Numbered from the stretch's first letter, positions 13,401 to 25,345 are shown. The stretch is DNA of 64,000 bases from Spodoptera frugiperda (GCF_023101765.2 NC_064239.1:8129315-8193314); one strand, 5' to 3'. Notes: a model not told the origin generated them from the letters alone. Program-made: numbers and translations.

Positions 13401-14317
13401 ACTAACAAAGAATTTTATATAACCACCTAATTCTCTATCATATTAACCACGTATGCGATATGCGGATGTGACAGGAGCGATTTAAATATGGCGCCGGCGT
13501 CATCCCGCCACTGACGCTGCGGTCGTCCATTTATCACTCTCGTAAGCCTCCGTCGATATTATGATCAATGCCATTCGCCCGCCCAAACTCACCTATCTCG
13601 TGTTGCGAAGGCATTTGGTTTCTTTTACAATAGAAACCTTCCTGAGAAGACTTTGTCTTTTTGGTGTTGTAGTGATTTGATTTAAAATGAACTTTAGTAA
13701 AGTAATTAAGGATTAGGGTTTAAAAGTTTATCAACAGGTACTTTATTTTACTTCTTACTCCAAGTCATTCATAAGGAATGGCATGATTTCCTACGTTTGT
13801 TTTTTATAATTAAGTTTATTGTTAGTTTTGTCTCCAAGTTTCTATATGTCTAATAGAAATTAGTCTATTATTATTTTCATCTCACAATGACCCAAATATT
13901 GAGATCGTCATATCGACATGTAACAGGGGCGAAGGCGGATCGCCCGCCTTGCACACTTTGTATTCACCCAGTCGCCACCTGGGGGTAGTGGCTTTTAAAA
14001 AAATTCTTTTACATTTCACTTGCTTGGAGTACTGTTACATACTTAGGTGTTCAAATTATAAACGAGTCTACGTTGAAAGTTGAGATATTCGACTTATTTA
14101 TCCTTTGACACTGCAAATACAAATAAAGTGAAAACAAATTAAGAATATTCGATAATGTTTGAGTATATTTTATGTATTGATATATTGCCATTTTCAATCA
14201 GATGTACGAATGAAAATAGTCATCGAGATACGCTAACCGCTATACAATTTAACATGCAATTTGTGTTGAACTCCGTTGAATTAGAAGTTTCCCTATGGAA
14301 AATATCCAATTACGAAG
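10491..14317. other. Intergenic DNA with one chance-like long ORF
   Basis: No supported gene. A 136-codon plus frame at 12899-13309 is hydrophobic and A/T-codon rich, without any domain I recognise; its length is near what chance gives in this much DNA. CpG-richer spots lie at 11030-11250 and 13480-13560. Two small GC-rich hairpins lie side by side at 13932-13950 (AAGGCGG/CCGCCTT) and about 13972-13992 (GCCAC/GTGGC). Confidence 0.45.
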
Positions 14318-14748
14318 AGAAATTCCAAATAATTATCACAATAGTGGTCGCCTAGTGGTCGAAATTCAACCATATACGATTTAATTTACAATACCACTTA
14401 ACATACGTTCAAGGATAATTTTTATTTAACTCAAACTCAAACAAACTCTTTTATAAAACTCTTTTCATATGAGACGTGAGAATATCATAGCAATGTCTAT
14501 CGATTTTGACGTTTTGTCAAATACGATCAGATACTATGCATGTGTGTGTAATGTTTTATTTATTGATTTAATGTACTTTATAAGCATTATTTTTGAAAAA
14601 TATTAGCGTTCTCCACTTCTCCTACACATAAACTATAAGTGTACCAAATTTTATGCTCCTACGTCCGCGCAATTTTCGTAAAAAGCGGTCCAAAGTTTTT
14701 GCATCACGTATTAATATATAGAAGAAATTCCAAATAATTATCACAATA
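14318..14748 (-). mobile_element. Helitron-like element copy 2, flanked by 26-bp direct repeats
   Basis: The unit at 14344-14722 is the reverse complement of the element at 8504-8873, with about the same two ends: TCTATATATTAATACG at the 14722 side and a mutated CTAT at the 14341 side. A 26-bp direct repeat starting AGAAATTCCAAATAATTATC flanks it exactly (14318-14343 and 14723-14748). Helitrons do not usually make target duplications, so the class or the history of this copy is unclear. Confidence 0.7.
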
Positions 14749-15944
14749 ATTATTATGTTCTTATCAATTCCAAAACCAATACGCTTTTTACTATTTTCTC
14801 CATTATCTCTAAGAAACACCTACACCATCAACACGAGCTAATAAAAAACAAATAATTTTTGGTCCCCACCTTTTATCAAAGCGACATTATAACAAAGACA
14901 TCCTCGGGTGTCGAGTGGCGACGCGAACCGAGTGCTGCCAACAAAAGAATGAGATCCGGAAAGCTAGAGTACCACTCGAATAGATCCCTCGGAGATTGTG
15001 TGAATGGTATCGAGTAGCGGTATCGAGGACGATCTGCCTGATCAATTGATACAAGCACGACTCGCTCCTTAATATACTTGTGCTCGTTCGAAATGCTCTT
15101 GGCTTTCTAATTTTAATGTCTACTGAGAAGTTCTTCAGTTTTTTTGTTTAACATAAAATAAATTTTAGTTTAAACAATCATGTTTGTTTTTCAAATCGTA
15201 ATTTGTTATCAGTAATGTTAGATTAAATTATTAGCTCCTAACGGTTTTATAATAGCAATTACGCTCGAAGGATTGAAAGACGTAGCATAATATCAGGCGA
15301 CTGCAACACCAGTTGGACCGTATTGACGACCGCACGAATCAAACGCAAAATGCAAGTTATTACTTGACTGTATTATATGTAGATTTTTTATAATTATTCA
15401 TAAGAAATTTAATTCGAAAACCATTTTTTGTTCGCTTAAACTAAATCGCACTCAATTATTCACCGTCCCCTCGGAACCACTTGAAAAAATCCAATCAGCA
15501 TAACTCGTCACTTTAATATCGATCCCCAATTTGCGAGCACTTATCAAATCGCTTTATGCATAGATATAATACAAGAACACAACCGTCATTTGCTGATCTC
15601 ATGCACTAATTTCAACCTTATTACAAACGGAATAGTAATAGATTTTCTTTCATTGGCGTGTGAGTATCTTTGTGGAAGTACAAAGCCGAGTGGTTTACTT
15701 AGAGTTTAAAATATTCATAGCTTGTACTGGATCGTATTTAAATATTTACATAAGTGTCACGCAGCGTCACTGACGTTTGTCGATAAAATGTATTGAGTGG
15801 AATGGCTGAGTCGGGAGTTGAGTTGGGGTGACTAGAAACTGAGAAAAGAAACTGATTGGGCGGTTTTCCGGTCCACTTGCTTACCTCTTATCTGTAAATG
15901 CAAATACAGTAAAACATTTTTTTTAAAAAACCTTGCCCTTCGCT
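14749..15944. other. Intergenic, CpG-richer patch at 14880-15070
   Basis: The patch at 14880-15070 is more GC- and CpG-rich than its surroundings and keeps a 60-codon minus frame open with no recognised domain. It could be regulatory or an old repeat. Nothing else is recognised. Confidence 0.4.
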
Positions 15945-16112
15945 TGTATTTTCTCCTGTGTCGTTGCGTTTACAAAAATACACAGTCCGAATACACATGA
16001 CCTCAGACCCGAAACAACAATTTGTGGATCACATAAAGATTTGATTCGTCTGGGAATCGAACCCGTTACACGTTACTTGGCAACTGGTTGCCTAGCCACT
16101 GCGCAGTCATTA
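15945..16112 (-). repeat. tRNA-related SINE-like repeat
   Basis: On the minus strand the segment starts near GACTGCGCAGTGGCTAGGC (A-box-like TGGCTAGGCAAC, complement of 16087-16098) and has a good RNA polymerase III B box GGTTCGATTCC (complement of 16053-16063). The body continues past the tRNA-like part through CACAAATTGTTGTTTCGGGT to about 15945. The tRNA part does not fold into a complete cloverleaf, so it is a retroposon head rather than a tRNA gene. Confidence 0.6.
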
Positions 16113-18832
16113 GTAAATTATTTTATTTTGCTTATTACGAAGCTACAATAATAATTACAACTTAATCTTAAATGCACTCAGAAACTCAGGTCAAAAAGAA
16201 CTCAAGAATTATCCGAAACATTTTCTCTAACATATTCGCTAAAGTTTGTATTTATTGACACAGGTAGCGTTCATTCACGAGCTACTAAGCTATCTCCCTA
16301 ACTTGAAACAGTTGATGAATATTTGAAAATGTTGTAAAAGGTATCATATTTTTGAAAGCGACGCTACCAACTGAGTATCTAAGTACTTAGAAAATGTCCA
16401 TAATATCTAACTCTAATACTATCATTAATATCTTTAAAGACTTAGCATTTATATGAAGTAGTAGTGTAACGACAAACAAGTGCAATTTGAGTTAGTTCAT
16501 TATAAACCCATGACTCGTAAATGTTTGCATTTTTTCTGCGTAAGTTCATTGTCACCCCTAAGCAAAGTGTACCGAGACGTTAACACTCGGTAGGCAGGGG
16601 CGATACTTCTACTAAGCATCGTGTATTCCAGCCATAAAAAATAATGGATCTGCGAATCGTCGAGATATGCACGGAAATATGGAGTGAGGTGAGCGCTCGA
16701 AAAATCGTAATGGCATCGAGAAAATGGGGATTAGAAAGCGATCGAGTCGAAATCGATGCGAGAGTGTTCAAACATTGGCGCTTACAGAGTGTCTTGAGGG
16801 CTGCTCGGTTGTTTAAAAAAATACCAAAACGTAATGGAAAAGAATCACAATATTTCAACGTGTTTGTGTTTTTTTTTGCATAAAGAGCAACAGATTTTGG
16901 AAATTTTCTTTCATGTATTTAACAATTATAACTTTTTTCAGAGCTTTTTCTAATGAAGTGGCAAATATACGCTACAGGCAAAATAGCTGATACTTAAAAA
17001 GTAATCGTCGATCTTTCACAAAAATTACAATCATAGTACAAAGGTAAATCATTACAATAACAAAAATATATTTATAAAAAATATTCTCCTATCAAAATTC
17101 AAGAGACAAATACTTTATAGTCTCGAAACAAACCGTGTAAAATAACGTTAAGTATTTATAAATCCAATTACTTCACAACAACAACATAAAAAGCTGTAGT
17201 AATAATTTAAAATGAGCGAAAATCTAGGGACGCCGGTGATAGTGTAAATAACATAAAACGTACTAACCTAATTTCAGGTAATCGTGTTTGCTCGCCGTGT
17301 ACAAACATATGAGACGCAAATGACGGCATTACCCACACACCAGTCTCCAGGCAACTTAGACGAAATACAATTACCGAGCTTTATGATAATAGGGCTATTA
17401 TGCTTTTTCTTCCGAAAGTTTATTTGATGGAGAACGTCAAATTAACAATAGCAATATAGTAATCAATTTACCATTTCATCGGAATATTTTATTCATTATC
17501 TTTCTCGTTATTTCAAATGTTGCTAAAAGTACATTTGCGATGAGTGATAAATACAAAACAACCCTTCCTCTCAGACAGGTAAAAAGAATAATTATAATTT
17601 TAATTATGACAGGTAGACACCACACAATGGATACGCCACCCAACTACTTTGATCCTTGAGAGGCTTCCCGCTAAAATTATAAATAGATCGCAACGTCCAT
17701 TTCGGCTAACGACTGCCTAACCTACATGACGTAGGTAGGTTAATGTTCAAGAAATTCGTCTCAAGTTATCGACGAACAAACAAAGTTGCGGCCGTTGGGG
17801 AGCGAACCCAATTATCTCTAATGAAGACAATGATATAAGCGCGGTTATTGATCTAGATTTAAATTTCATGACGGGTCAGTCCCTACGATGTGCCAGCCCT
17901 TAATGCTTCTTGCCAAGTTTCGTGTACGCCGACTGTCCTCTTTGATACATTGTCAGGAGCTATGGGAACCGACGCCATGTTGGGTGAAGATACTTTACCT
18001 TAAATTCAAGTATTGTAAATAGACTATAATAATACATACACTCTACAGTATTTTGAATTCAAAATATATTACAGATTGCATTTATCGCTTAGAGTGAAAA
18101 ATCTTTCATTATTTTGCAACAATGTGGACCAAAATTAATTTGTGATTCTGATTTAAAATAGGAGCTTAATTTTTTTATTAGTAGTAGATTCTTCGTTTAC
18201 AGTATTATGCAATTTATTTATTTTTCTCAAACATTTATATTTTCTACCGCTTGCACGCAACCATTAGGTGCTAATATCAAGACTATTCCTCTCAGCTACA
18301 CTCAAGTTTAATGTCCACTAACTAATTTCTTATCCCCAAAACATAATAATATGAACCAACGTACACACGAACAAACATGCGAAATTATGATTAACGAGCA
18401 CTCACACATAGACGGTCGGGTACCTTTATACACATGCACGTACTTTATGAAATAGATCACTATGAGCGCTCACGTCAGCTATATCAATCGATACTCCTTG
18501 TGTTACTGATATTTTGCTATAAACTTCATCTTGCAAGGTTCTGTCCGACATTACTCGTCTCTGATTTATCTACGGCGCTTGCTTCAATTTTAGTGAGCTA
18601 AGGAAACATATTTATGGAAGTGTTTAAGTTTGTAATAAAGTTCTTGGACCGCCTATGTGGATACTAACTACTCGTATTACAGTTATGCTACTTTTTTACA
18701 GCTCTTACGTAGACTTGCATGTACTAAATAAATGCCGACTTTTCACTAGATTCAAAGTTGCAAAGCTAATAATCAGGCCGGCATCAATCAGTGATCAGGC
18801 ACAATTCCAATCTCTGTGATGATTTATTTAAC
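16113..18832. other. Intergenic, CpG-rich island at 16560-16860
   Basis: At 16560-16860 the base composition shifts and both strands stay open (plus 79 codons from 16644; minus 92 codons 16580-16858), with many CGA/TCG words. Open frames on both strands argue for composition rather than coding. The remaining sequence is A/T-rich and unremarkable. Confidence 0.45.
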
Positions 18833-18838
18833 TAAAAA
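18833..18838 (-). terminator. Candidate poly(A) signal of the SDR gene
   Basis: AATAAA on the minus strand, 108 nt past the SDR stop codon; the first canonical hexamer downstream. Confidence 0.5.
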
Positions 18839-18945
18839 TCGAGCCTATTTCGTAACTACACCAAGATTGTTAAACATGTTTGCCTAAATATTAATCCAAA
18901 ACATTGTATGGGACAATACAATAAAAGACATTTTAAACATAATAT

Positions 18946-19719
18946 TTAATTAAAACCAAATACTCCAGCTTTCAATAACATTCCATTGTCACTCACAAAC
19001 GACGACCCAGTAATGGCATCGGCCTTGTCGCTTGCTAGGAAGAGAGCCAGATGAGCTATCTCTTCAGGACCTGAAATCCTTCCCAAAGCTGTCATCCCTT
19101 GCATGTTCTTCAAAATAACGTCTTCCATTTCTTTAGGAGTACCCATATTTGACATGATGTCAGTCTTGACGGGACCTGGATTGATAACATTCACTCGTAC
19201 GCCACTGGAAGCTAATTCAAGTGCTACAGATCTAGTGAAGTGATCCAAACCTGCTTTCGAGGTGTCGTAACAAAATCCTTCTTTAGAAAGCACACGGATT
19301 CCAGCAATACTTGATATATTGATTATGTTACCTTTAGTCTTCTTAAGATAAGGTACCGCAAGGCTTGTCAAGTAAACCACTGATCGTAAGTTAGTCGACA
19401 TTACTTTGTCAAACACTTCTATAGCATTCTCTGCTTCGATGCTTGCTATTTGCACAATACCAGCGTTGTTTACCAAAACATCAATTTGACCATATTTTGC
19501 AACAGTTTCATTGACAATTCTTTTAATGTCTTCATCTTTGGTGACGTCAGCTTGTATCACTAAAGGATTACCACATTTCTTGGCAACATCATTTAGCTTC
19601 TCCTGGTTTCTTCCCACTATTGCGACTTTGGCACCTTCTTCAGCAAACTTGATGGCAATGGCTGCTCCGATACCAGAGCTACCACCAGTCACCAGCACCA
19701 CTTTGTCTTGGAAACTCAT
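18946..19719 (-). CDS. Short-chain dehydrogenase/reductase, FabG-like, intronless
   Basis: A complete 257-residue classical SDR that should catalyse NAD(P)(H)-dependent oxidoreduction of an alcohol/ketone pair in the cytosol; the substrate is unknown. Cofactor motif TGGSSGIG at 11-18, basic R37 after the second strand (suggesting NADPH), D58-V59 adenine pocket, NNAG at 84-87, N110, S137 in NISSIAG, catalytic Y151 and K155 (YDTSK), and PGPVKT at 181-186. The length is normal for the family and all active-site residues are present. There is no signal peptide or membrane segment. The start is the first ATG of the frame, 48 bp inside a TATA-driven leader, so no intron is needed. Insect genomes carry many such FabG-like paralogues, often annotated as 3-oxoacyl-ACP reductase-like; the name describes the fold, not proven fatty-acid synthesis. 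The opposite-strand frame at 19511-19732 is a shadow. Confidence 0.95.
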   Translation of the reverse strand: MSFQDKVVLVTGGSSGIGAAIAIKFAEEGAKVAIVGRNQEKLNDVAKKCGNPLVIQADVTKDEDIKRIVNETVAKYGQIDVLVNNAGIVQIASIEAENAIEVFDKVMSTNLRSVVYLTSLAVPYLKKTKGNIINISSIAGIRVLSKEGFCYDTSKAGLDHFTRSVALELASSGVRVNVINPGPVKTDIMSNMGTPKEMEDVILKNMQGMTALGRISGPEEIAHLALFLASDKADAITGSSFVSDNGMLLKAGVFGFN

Positions 19720-19787
19720 GACGGAAAATTAATAATGTATTCTTACACAAGATTATTATGAAGTATAAGATGTTTAACACCTGTCTG

Positions 19788-19796
19788 TTTTATATA
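19788..19796 (-). promoter_or_regulatory. TATA box of the SDR gene
   Basis: TATATAAAA on the minus strand, about 70 bp before the SDR ATG. It predicts transcription start near 19766 and a leader of about 47 nt, consistent with an intronless gene. Confidence 0.6.
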
Positions 19797-20454
19797 CACT
19801 ACAATCTAATCTGTACCGTGATCTTTGATAAACTTAGCAACTTGTAAAGAGGTAGCAGACGAGCAAAACTAGACAGTATTTACAGATATATTGAAGTGTC
19901 GAGATGTTATTGCTGAATGAGGATATCAGCATGGAATCAGGTGTCTGATGACAAACACTCGCCACTAGCGGTAGGTTGTCAATCAAACAGTGATAATGAA
20001 TGATAAATGTTATGATAGCAAAAAATCAAGGTTTTATTTGTTAGCGAGTTATTTCGATCAATAATGTTTATGTCTCTTGTTGAATAATAGTTACATAATT
20101 TAACATCACGACTGTTTCGTTGTCAGACTTCGTACAGAAGTCTTCTCTCTCTGAAAAGGAAAGCATTTACGGCTATTTGATTAGGTTTATCTAAACGTGC
20201 CGGACATTTAAAAATAAAATTAAATTTTATACTAGCCATCAATATGTTATTGAAATTGAATAAATGAGGACATAGGTTTATAGCTGTATTTGAAAAATTT
20301 TCATACATCCATTGCACCCCGCCATACAGATCGCCTTTCGGACGTCTAAACTTGACGTTTCAAAAGTCTATAATTAAGGATTAATGCTTTGGATTTTAAA
20401 ATTGCGCGGACAAGCATATTAATTAAGACATACAGATAAATATTCAAAATGTAT
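19797..20454. other. Upstream region of the SDR gene
   Basis: Non-coding. The 64-codon minus frame at 20123-20317 has no recognisable motif. This stretch lies between the SDR promoter and a diverged tandem duplication and may hold regulatory sites, none of which I can name. Confidence 0.4.
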
Positions 20455-21045
20455 TCCAATTTTATCTTAGCATCGTATTACAGTTTCCAATTCACCATCG
20501 ATCGCTAGAGGTGTAGGTTGGAACACTTCCACTTGTTAAGATGTTAATCGTTTTGCATAATAATTGCATCCAAAGGAAAGATCGCTTGCGGCCCTTCGCA
20601 GATCGCATGTCAATATTAACAACGAAAATTCATTCATTAAATATCAATTTTCTTATTGCATAGCCTCTAGGTACAGTTTCAAGGTGTTTGTTATCATTTT
20701 AATCGAAAATGTTAACTTAAAAGGTAATAACTACAATAAAGACTAGATAAATTAAATACTTTTAAATCTGAAACATAAAATAATTATTTTAGGTCAAAAT
20801 GGACAATTTTATCTTAGATCGTTCATATTTTCAATCGCTATGCTCGTATCGTCTCTTCCACTTGTTAAGATGTTAATCTTTTAATATCCCGAAAGAGCTT
20901 GTAGACAGATCGGTGTACATTAACAACGAAAATTACGTAATAGCAACTTGTTAATAGGTACAGTGTCAAGGTGTTTGTCACATTTTAATCGAAAATTTAT
21001 AAGTAAAACTGCCACTAGATAAATTAATACTTTTGAATCAAGTTA
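20455..21045. repeat. Diverged tandem duplication, two units of about 250-320 bp
   Basis: The same landmarks occur twice in the same order: CAATTTTATCTTAG (20458 and 20804), CTTCCACTTGTTAAGATGTT (20526 and 20854), ATTAACAACGAAAAT (about 20615 and 20920), GTACAG.TTCAAGGTGTTTGT-like (20671 and 20958), TTTTAATCGAAAAT and CTAGATAAATTAA. The offset shrinks from 346 to 287 bp, showing indels. The pair lies 0.7-1.3 kb upstream of the SDR start. Confidence 0.8.
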
Positions 21046-22890
21046 AGCCTTTCCAACTCCGTAGACTACTACCGTTCAATTTTGACTGTATTTTCAAAGA
21101 AATTTCGATATACCAAAAAAATCTAGTTACAATTTGCCTGACTTGGGAACATAGCCCGAGATCACCTTGTCGCACGATTCAACAAATGACCACTCGACCA
21201 AATTACTGAAGCAATCATTTTAATATCGATTAATTATAAATATCATTGTTACACATTACATTAAGTATCATTCCTAAAGTAATTTCATACTTTCATGTTG
21301 AATTACTAATTTATTTTTAAAGTTTACGAATATTTTCGAAATGTCAGGTAATAACTTTAAGATGACGTATTTTTAGTACTTACAGGTACCTAGATTAGAT
21401 TTGAAACCTTAATGACTTTACAATGATAAAATTCTACGCCTAAAAATAAGAATATAGATACAGGGTGTAGCTCATTTGCGTGCCGTCACTAAATACAAGA
21501 TAACGTACGATGTTCATTATCTTAAAGGCTTTAACTCACTCAAGATTCTCTTGAAGTAAATACCTACATAGATAGACACACTGTTAAATGGGAACATAAT
21601 GCATACACATTAAATATTTTAAAATGTGACATTTTATATCAGTGTAGGTATTCATAACGAGTTAATTTTCAATAAAACTGTCTCAAAATCAAGTAATAAT
21701 AGTCAATAACCGCTTCATTAGCATCTATCATACTGAAAATAAGAAAACTCTTTAGTAACTAATTCATTATCAAATTGTAGTAACTTAAAATTTAAGCCAA
21801 TAGTGAGTTCCCAGCCTCTTTATAAGCGTGTCGGCTAAGCTTATCTCCATGAAACAAGAATTAGCTGTCACGTGAACCGCTTACATGATCGACGGGGATC
21901 TAAAACATCAGCCTGTATATACGTACATACTTACATCTTCATTAAAACTTAGTACTTACTGACTTGATTACTTTTTGGGTCTAGAAGTTACTGTAAACGA
22001 CTTAGAATTAGGGCGCTTCCTCTTGATACCAATATCAATGTCAATGCAATTTCAATCCAATAAAATCTCAATAATTATTAAATTTCAAAACTATACAACT
22101 CCAATCTTAGGTGCTAAAATAGCATGTAGAATATAAAATTAAATTCAATACCATTTAGTTCATTCAATTCAGAATATCAATGTCGATCGATCAGAATTTG
22201 GGTTTTGGAATTGGGAGTTTTTGAATTCCTGAAATTCTCAGACTTAGCTTCGACATAGATTAAAGGTAAGTAATGTAAGCATTTAGTGGTAAAGTTTAAC
22301 CTAACTAAAAGCCCGAATACTGAAATGCTACTCAATTTTGAGTTGTGTTTAAATATCGTGGTATCTCTGTCACTTCACAAATAATTTGTAGGGATCTATC
22401 AGATATATTATTGAGAGCGTCTTAAAATTGAGTGTCGCTTGAGTATTTGAACATTAGAGACAAACAGTTGTTATATAAAACTTAGACCTAATACATGTAT
22501 ATCTACCTCGAAACTAAATATGTATTGTTTCTTTGTTTTATTAAATGAGTGTGAATGTAATTTTCTCATTCTCATACAATACACTGTTATAATTCAATCA
22601 ATATTGGTATGTAATGTTAATAAGCTTAGCAAACAATTGCTTATGTAAATATTTAAAGAATGTCTGATTTATTTTTCCTTTCCAATGAAATTACGGTATT
22701 TTAATTAGAATGTTATAAGTACTATATTAGATTGAAACATGTTTTTTAGATTAAATGGTGACAGACGTGTCTAAGAAACGTGACCATGAAACACATGACC
22801 TACCAGTTTCTTTTTAATGACATAATAAAGTATAATGATGAAGCATTTATAAAACTAGACCATTTAACTCAGCAATTATATGTAACTACC
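21046..22890. other. Intergenic AT-rich DNA
   Basis: No gene or repeat recognised with confidence. The plus frame at 22780-23004 runs into the following SINE and is not a gene. Confidence 0.5.
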
Positions 22891-23040
22891 TTTTTTGGAG
22901 TGAGGAAAATCATTCAATCTGCCGTCTTGGGTGAAGCAAGAGGGAATATCAGACTTTTACTGACTAAAAAACATCCCTTTCATAATCCTATGCTTCGAGC
23001 TTGAGCCTCGGTAAATCCGCAAGGTAGTCCTCAGCTCCGG
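22891..23040 (-). mobile_element. SINE-A copy 3
   Basis: Minus-strand copy. It starts (3' end) with TTTTTTGGAGTGAGGAAAAT, then CTTGGGTGAAGC, CAGACTTTTACTGACTAAA, and ends at CTCAGCTCCGG. It is diverged and no clear target duplication was found. Confidence 0.8.
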
Positions 23041-23187
23041 TTTGGTGAAATATCTATAATATCTTTTTTCAATAACGGGAAGAAATCTTCATAAGGTGGA
23101 TTTTAGGAGAAACTACCAATTCACCTCTCCAAAAGCACTACGAGTAGTAACGATAAGCACCATTGGCAGTAACTTCGAGTCTTCCAA

Positions 23188-23283
23188 ACTCTTTTTTGAG
23201 GGGGGGAGCCCCTCAAACTCTTACTAACTAAAAACCACCCTGCTCCTTGTCCAGTTTTGAACCGGAGTCCAAGGAGCCCCTAA
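23188..23283 (-). mobile_element. SINE-A copy 4, internally deleted
   Basis: Starts TTTTTTGAGGGGGGG, jumps to CTCTTACTAACTAAAAACCA and ends near GAACCGGAGTCC. It lacks the CTCCCGCC...GAGGGAGTGT segment, so it is an internally shortened copy lying 147 bp from copy 3. Confidence 0.7.
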
Positions 23284-24142
23284 ATATAATATAATGCTAA
23301 ATTAAATTCTTATTAGACTAATGAATAAACAACGGAATATTACAACGATTTATTGAAAAATGTATCCTATAACATACAAGTTAAAATCCAATATAAAAGT
23401 ATATACCTAAGCAGAGCCAGACAAATGTATGTAGCTACAAACTAGCTACTTACGTACAGTGCGGCGGCTACTTGTGATGCATTATTGCCATCGATAAACT
23501 TAACACTTTAATGCTTCGTACGGAATTACAAGCGAAGCGGACCGACACACAGCCGATGTGATAAAGCCAGGTTTTCTACTCCATGCTAATCTTGCGTTAA
23601 AGTTTTGTTCAAAGAAGGTTGTCGCCAACAAACCATTATTAATTGGTGCATCGCTGTGTGATGTTCATGCTTGGTCATGTCATGGAAACCGAAATAAAAA
23701 TGTGTTTTAATATTTTTGATGTGAGGTTTGTATTTCTTTGAGGAACATAGCTACATTTCTTTTCAAAACTTGCTCACACTTGTAATAAGTACGTTAAAAC
23801 AATCGAAACGAATCGAAAAGGCTTAACCTTGTATCATTGCATAACAGTTGACACTGAAATGTCTGTCAGGGTTACATCATACATGTAGGCAATATTAGAA
23901 ACTGCTTCTCTACATTTTTGACCATTATCTTTTATTGGTATTGGTATAAAATCTAATACAACCTGACTTCTCTCCTTTAACTGATTCAAATTAAAAAACT
24001 TAATCATTTATTGCATTCATATTATTATGTTACATCTTTACGGCAGAAATAGCAAAAAAAAAGCGGATACCATCCTTTTTCGAAGCAACCTTCGACAAAC
24101 GGTTGTGGAAGACAATATAATCTTCAGTAACTAATCTGTATA

Positions 24143-24380
24143 AACACAAATAAAACGTCAATTTAAAAGAATGCGTTAAGTTTCTAAAACTTTACTTACC
24201 AAAACAAATGCAGACAGCATTTATATTTTACATACATTTTCCATGGGAAAACCCCAGTTTTAATACACAACTGCATAAGGAACTTTGTAACATAAATAAG
24301 GCAAAGTTATTAGTTTGTGTGTGAAATTTAAGTATATCTACCATAGGGAAGCCGGAGTGCCGGAGGGTGCCGGTAAGGGT
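24143..24380 (+). repeat. Duplicated segment, copy 1
   Basis: Shares ACACAAATAAAACGT, TTACTTACCAAAACAAATGC, TTTGTGTGTGAA.TTAAGTAT and TAGGGAAGCCGGAGTGCC with 25346-25545. Both are followed some distance on by AATAGTGTGAACTATGA, so the original unit was longer. It is probably a dispersed element of unknown class. Confidence 0.65.
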
Positions 24381-24741
24381 GTGTAGCCCATGAAACTGAA
24401 CAACATTAAGGCCAATTTGGGATAAACAGATTAAGAAGTATTTACCGTCCGGTCAAAAATTGAGACATCAAAGCCTCCGAGAGCCCGACAGGGAGTGGGC
24501 TTTGAGAAAAACTTCTGAAGCTCAAGAAGTAGACCGGAATAGAGGAAGACTACATATAGAAATAAGAAAATATCGTAAGACCTTTAACAAAATTCGTTAG
24601 AAGTAGATGGTATACAAAAAGAAGTGAGATCCCTCAAAAACATCCTGTAAAAAACCCAATTGGCTCAGTCTTGTCTACCGTCTGTGAGATCCTGTAATAC
24701 CAAGTCTGTTAATCTAATAGTGTGAACTATGAATGTCATTC

Positions 24742-25031
24742 TGTCTTAAGTTATGACATAAGTTATTAATGCCAACTAGGTTAAAAATATTTAAGTTTTA
24801 AGGCAAATTCGACTTGGACATCGGAAAAATAGTGAATATTACAATATTATATTAATTCTTTAATCTCTCGCGCCTCACGCGATTGAAACTTTTCCTGTTG
24901 GTCGCTTCGTGCTGTGTAGTGTGATACATACTAATAATCAAATCAAGCGATGTCCAAGTCGATCTATTTGTTTAAAACGTTAAATATTTTTAATATTGGC
25001 TTGATAATAACTTATGTAATAACTTAAGACA
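24742..25031. mobile_element. MITE with terminal inverted repeats of about 80 bp
   Basis: The left arm 24742-24823 (begins TGTCTTAAGTTATGACATAA, ends GACTTGGACATCG) is the imperfect reverse complement of the right arm 24958-25031. The 134-bp centre contains a CpG-rich word (CTCTCGCGCCTCACGCG) and no ORF. The target duplication is not clear. Confidence 0.75.
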
Positions 25032-25345
25032 AGGTCCTTCAAGTAGACACTAAATAATAACCGACTTAATTACATGGATCTCACAACTTTTGAATAGAAA
25101 AAGCTGCGAGACTTGGGTTTTTTAGGATGTTTTTGATGGGATCCGAATTAGCAAATTAGTTTCAACAAGATATTAGGGCACGACACTCATAATGACACGA
25201 TAAGCTATCAAGTCAGTTGGTATTACAAACTTAACACAAATGTGATTATTATTCCAAAACTAACAAACATTAAAGTTGTTTTTAAATTTTAAGAAGTAAA
25301 CTGATATTATTACATGGCAGAAAACAAAATAAAATAAAATCCGTG

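Noticed and set aside
16020..16112. Functional tRNA gene
   Set aside because: The A and B boxes are present, but acceptor and anticodon stems do not pair and the similarity continues past the tRNA length.
19511..19732. Plus-strand ORF over the SDR start
   Set aside because: It is the antisense shadow of a convincing SDR coding sequence.
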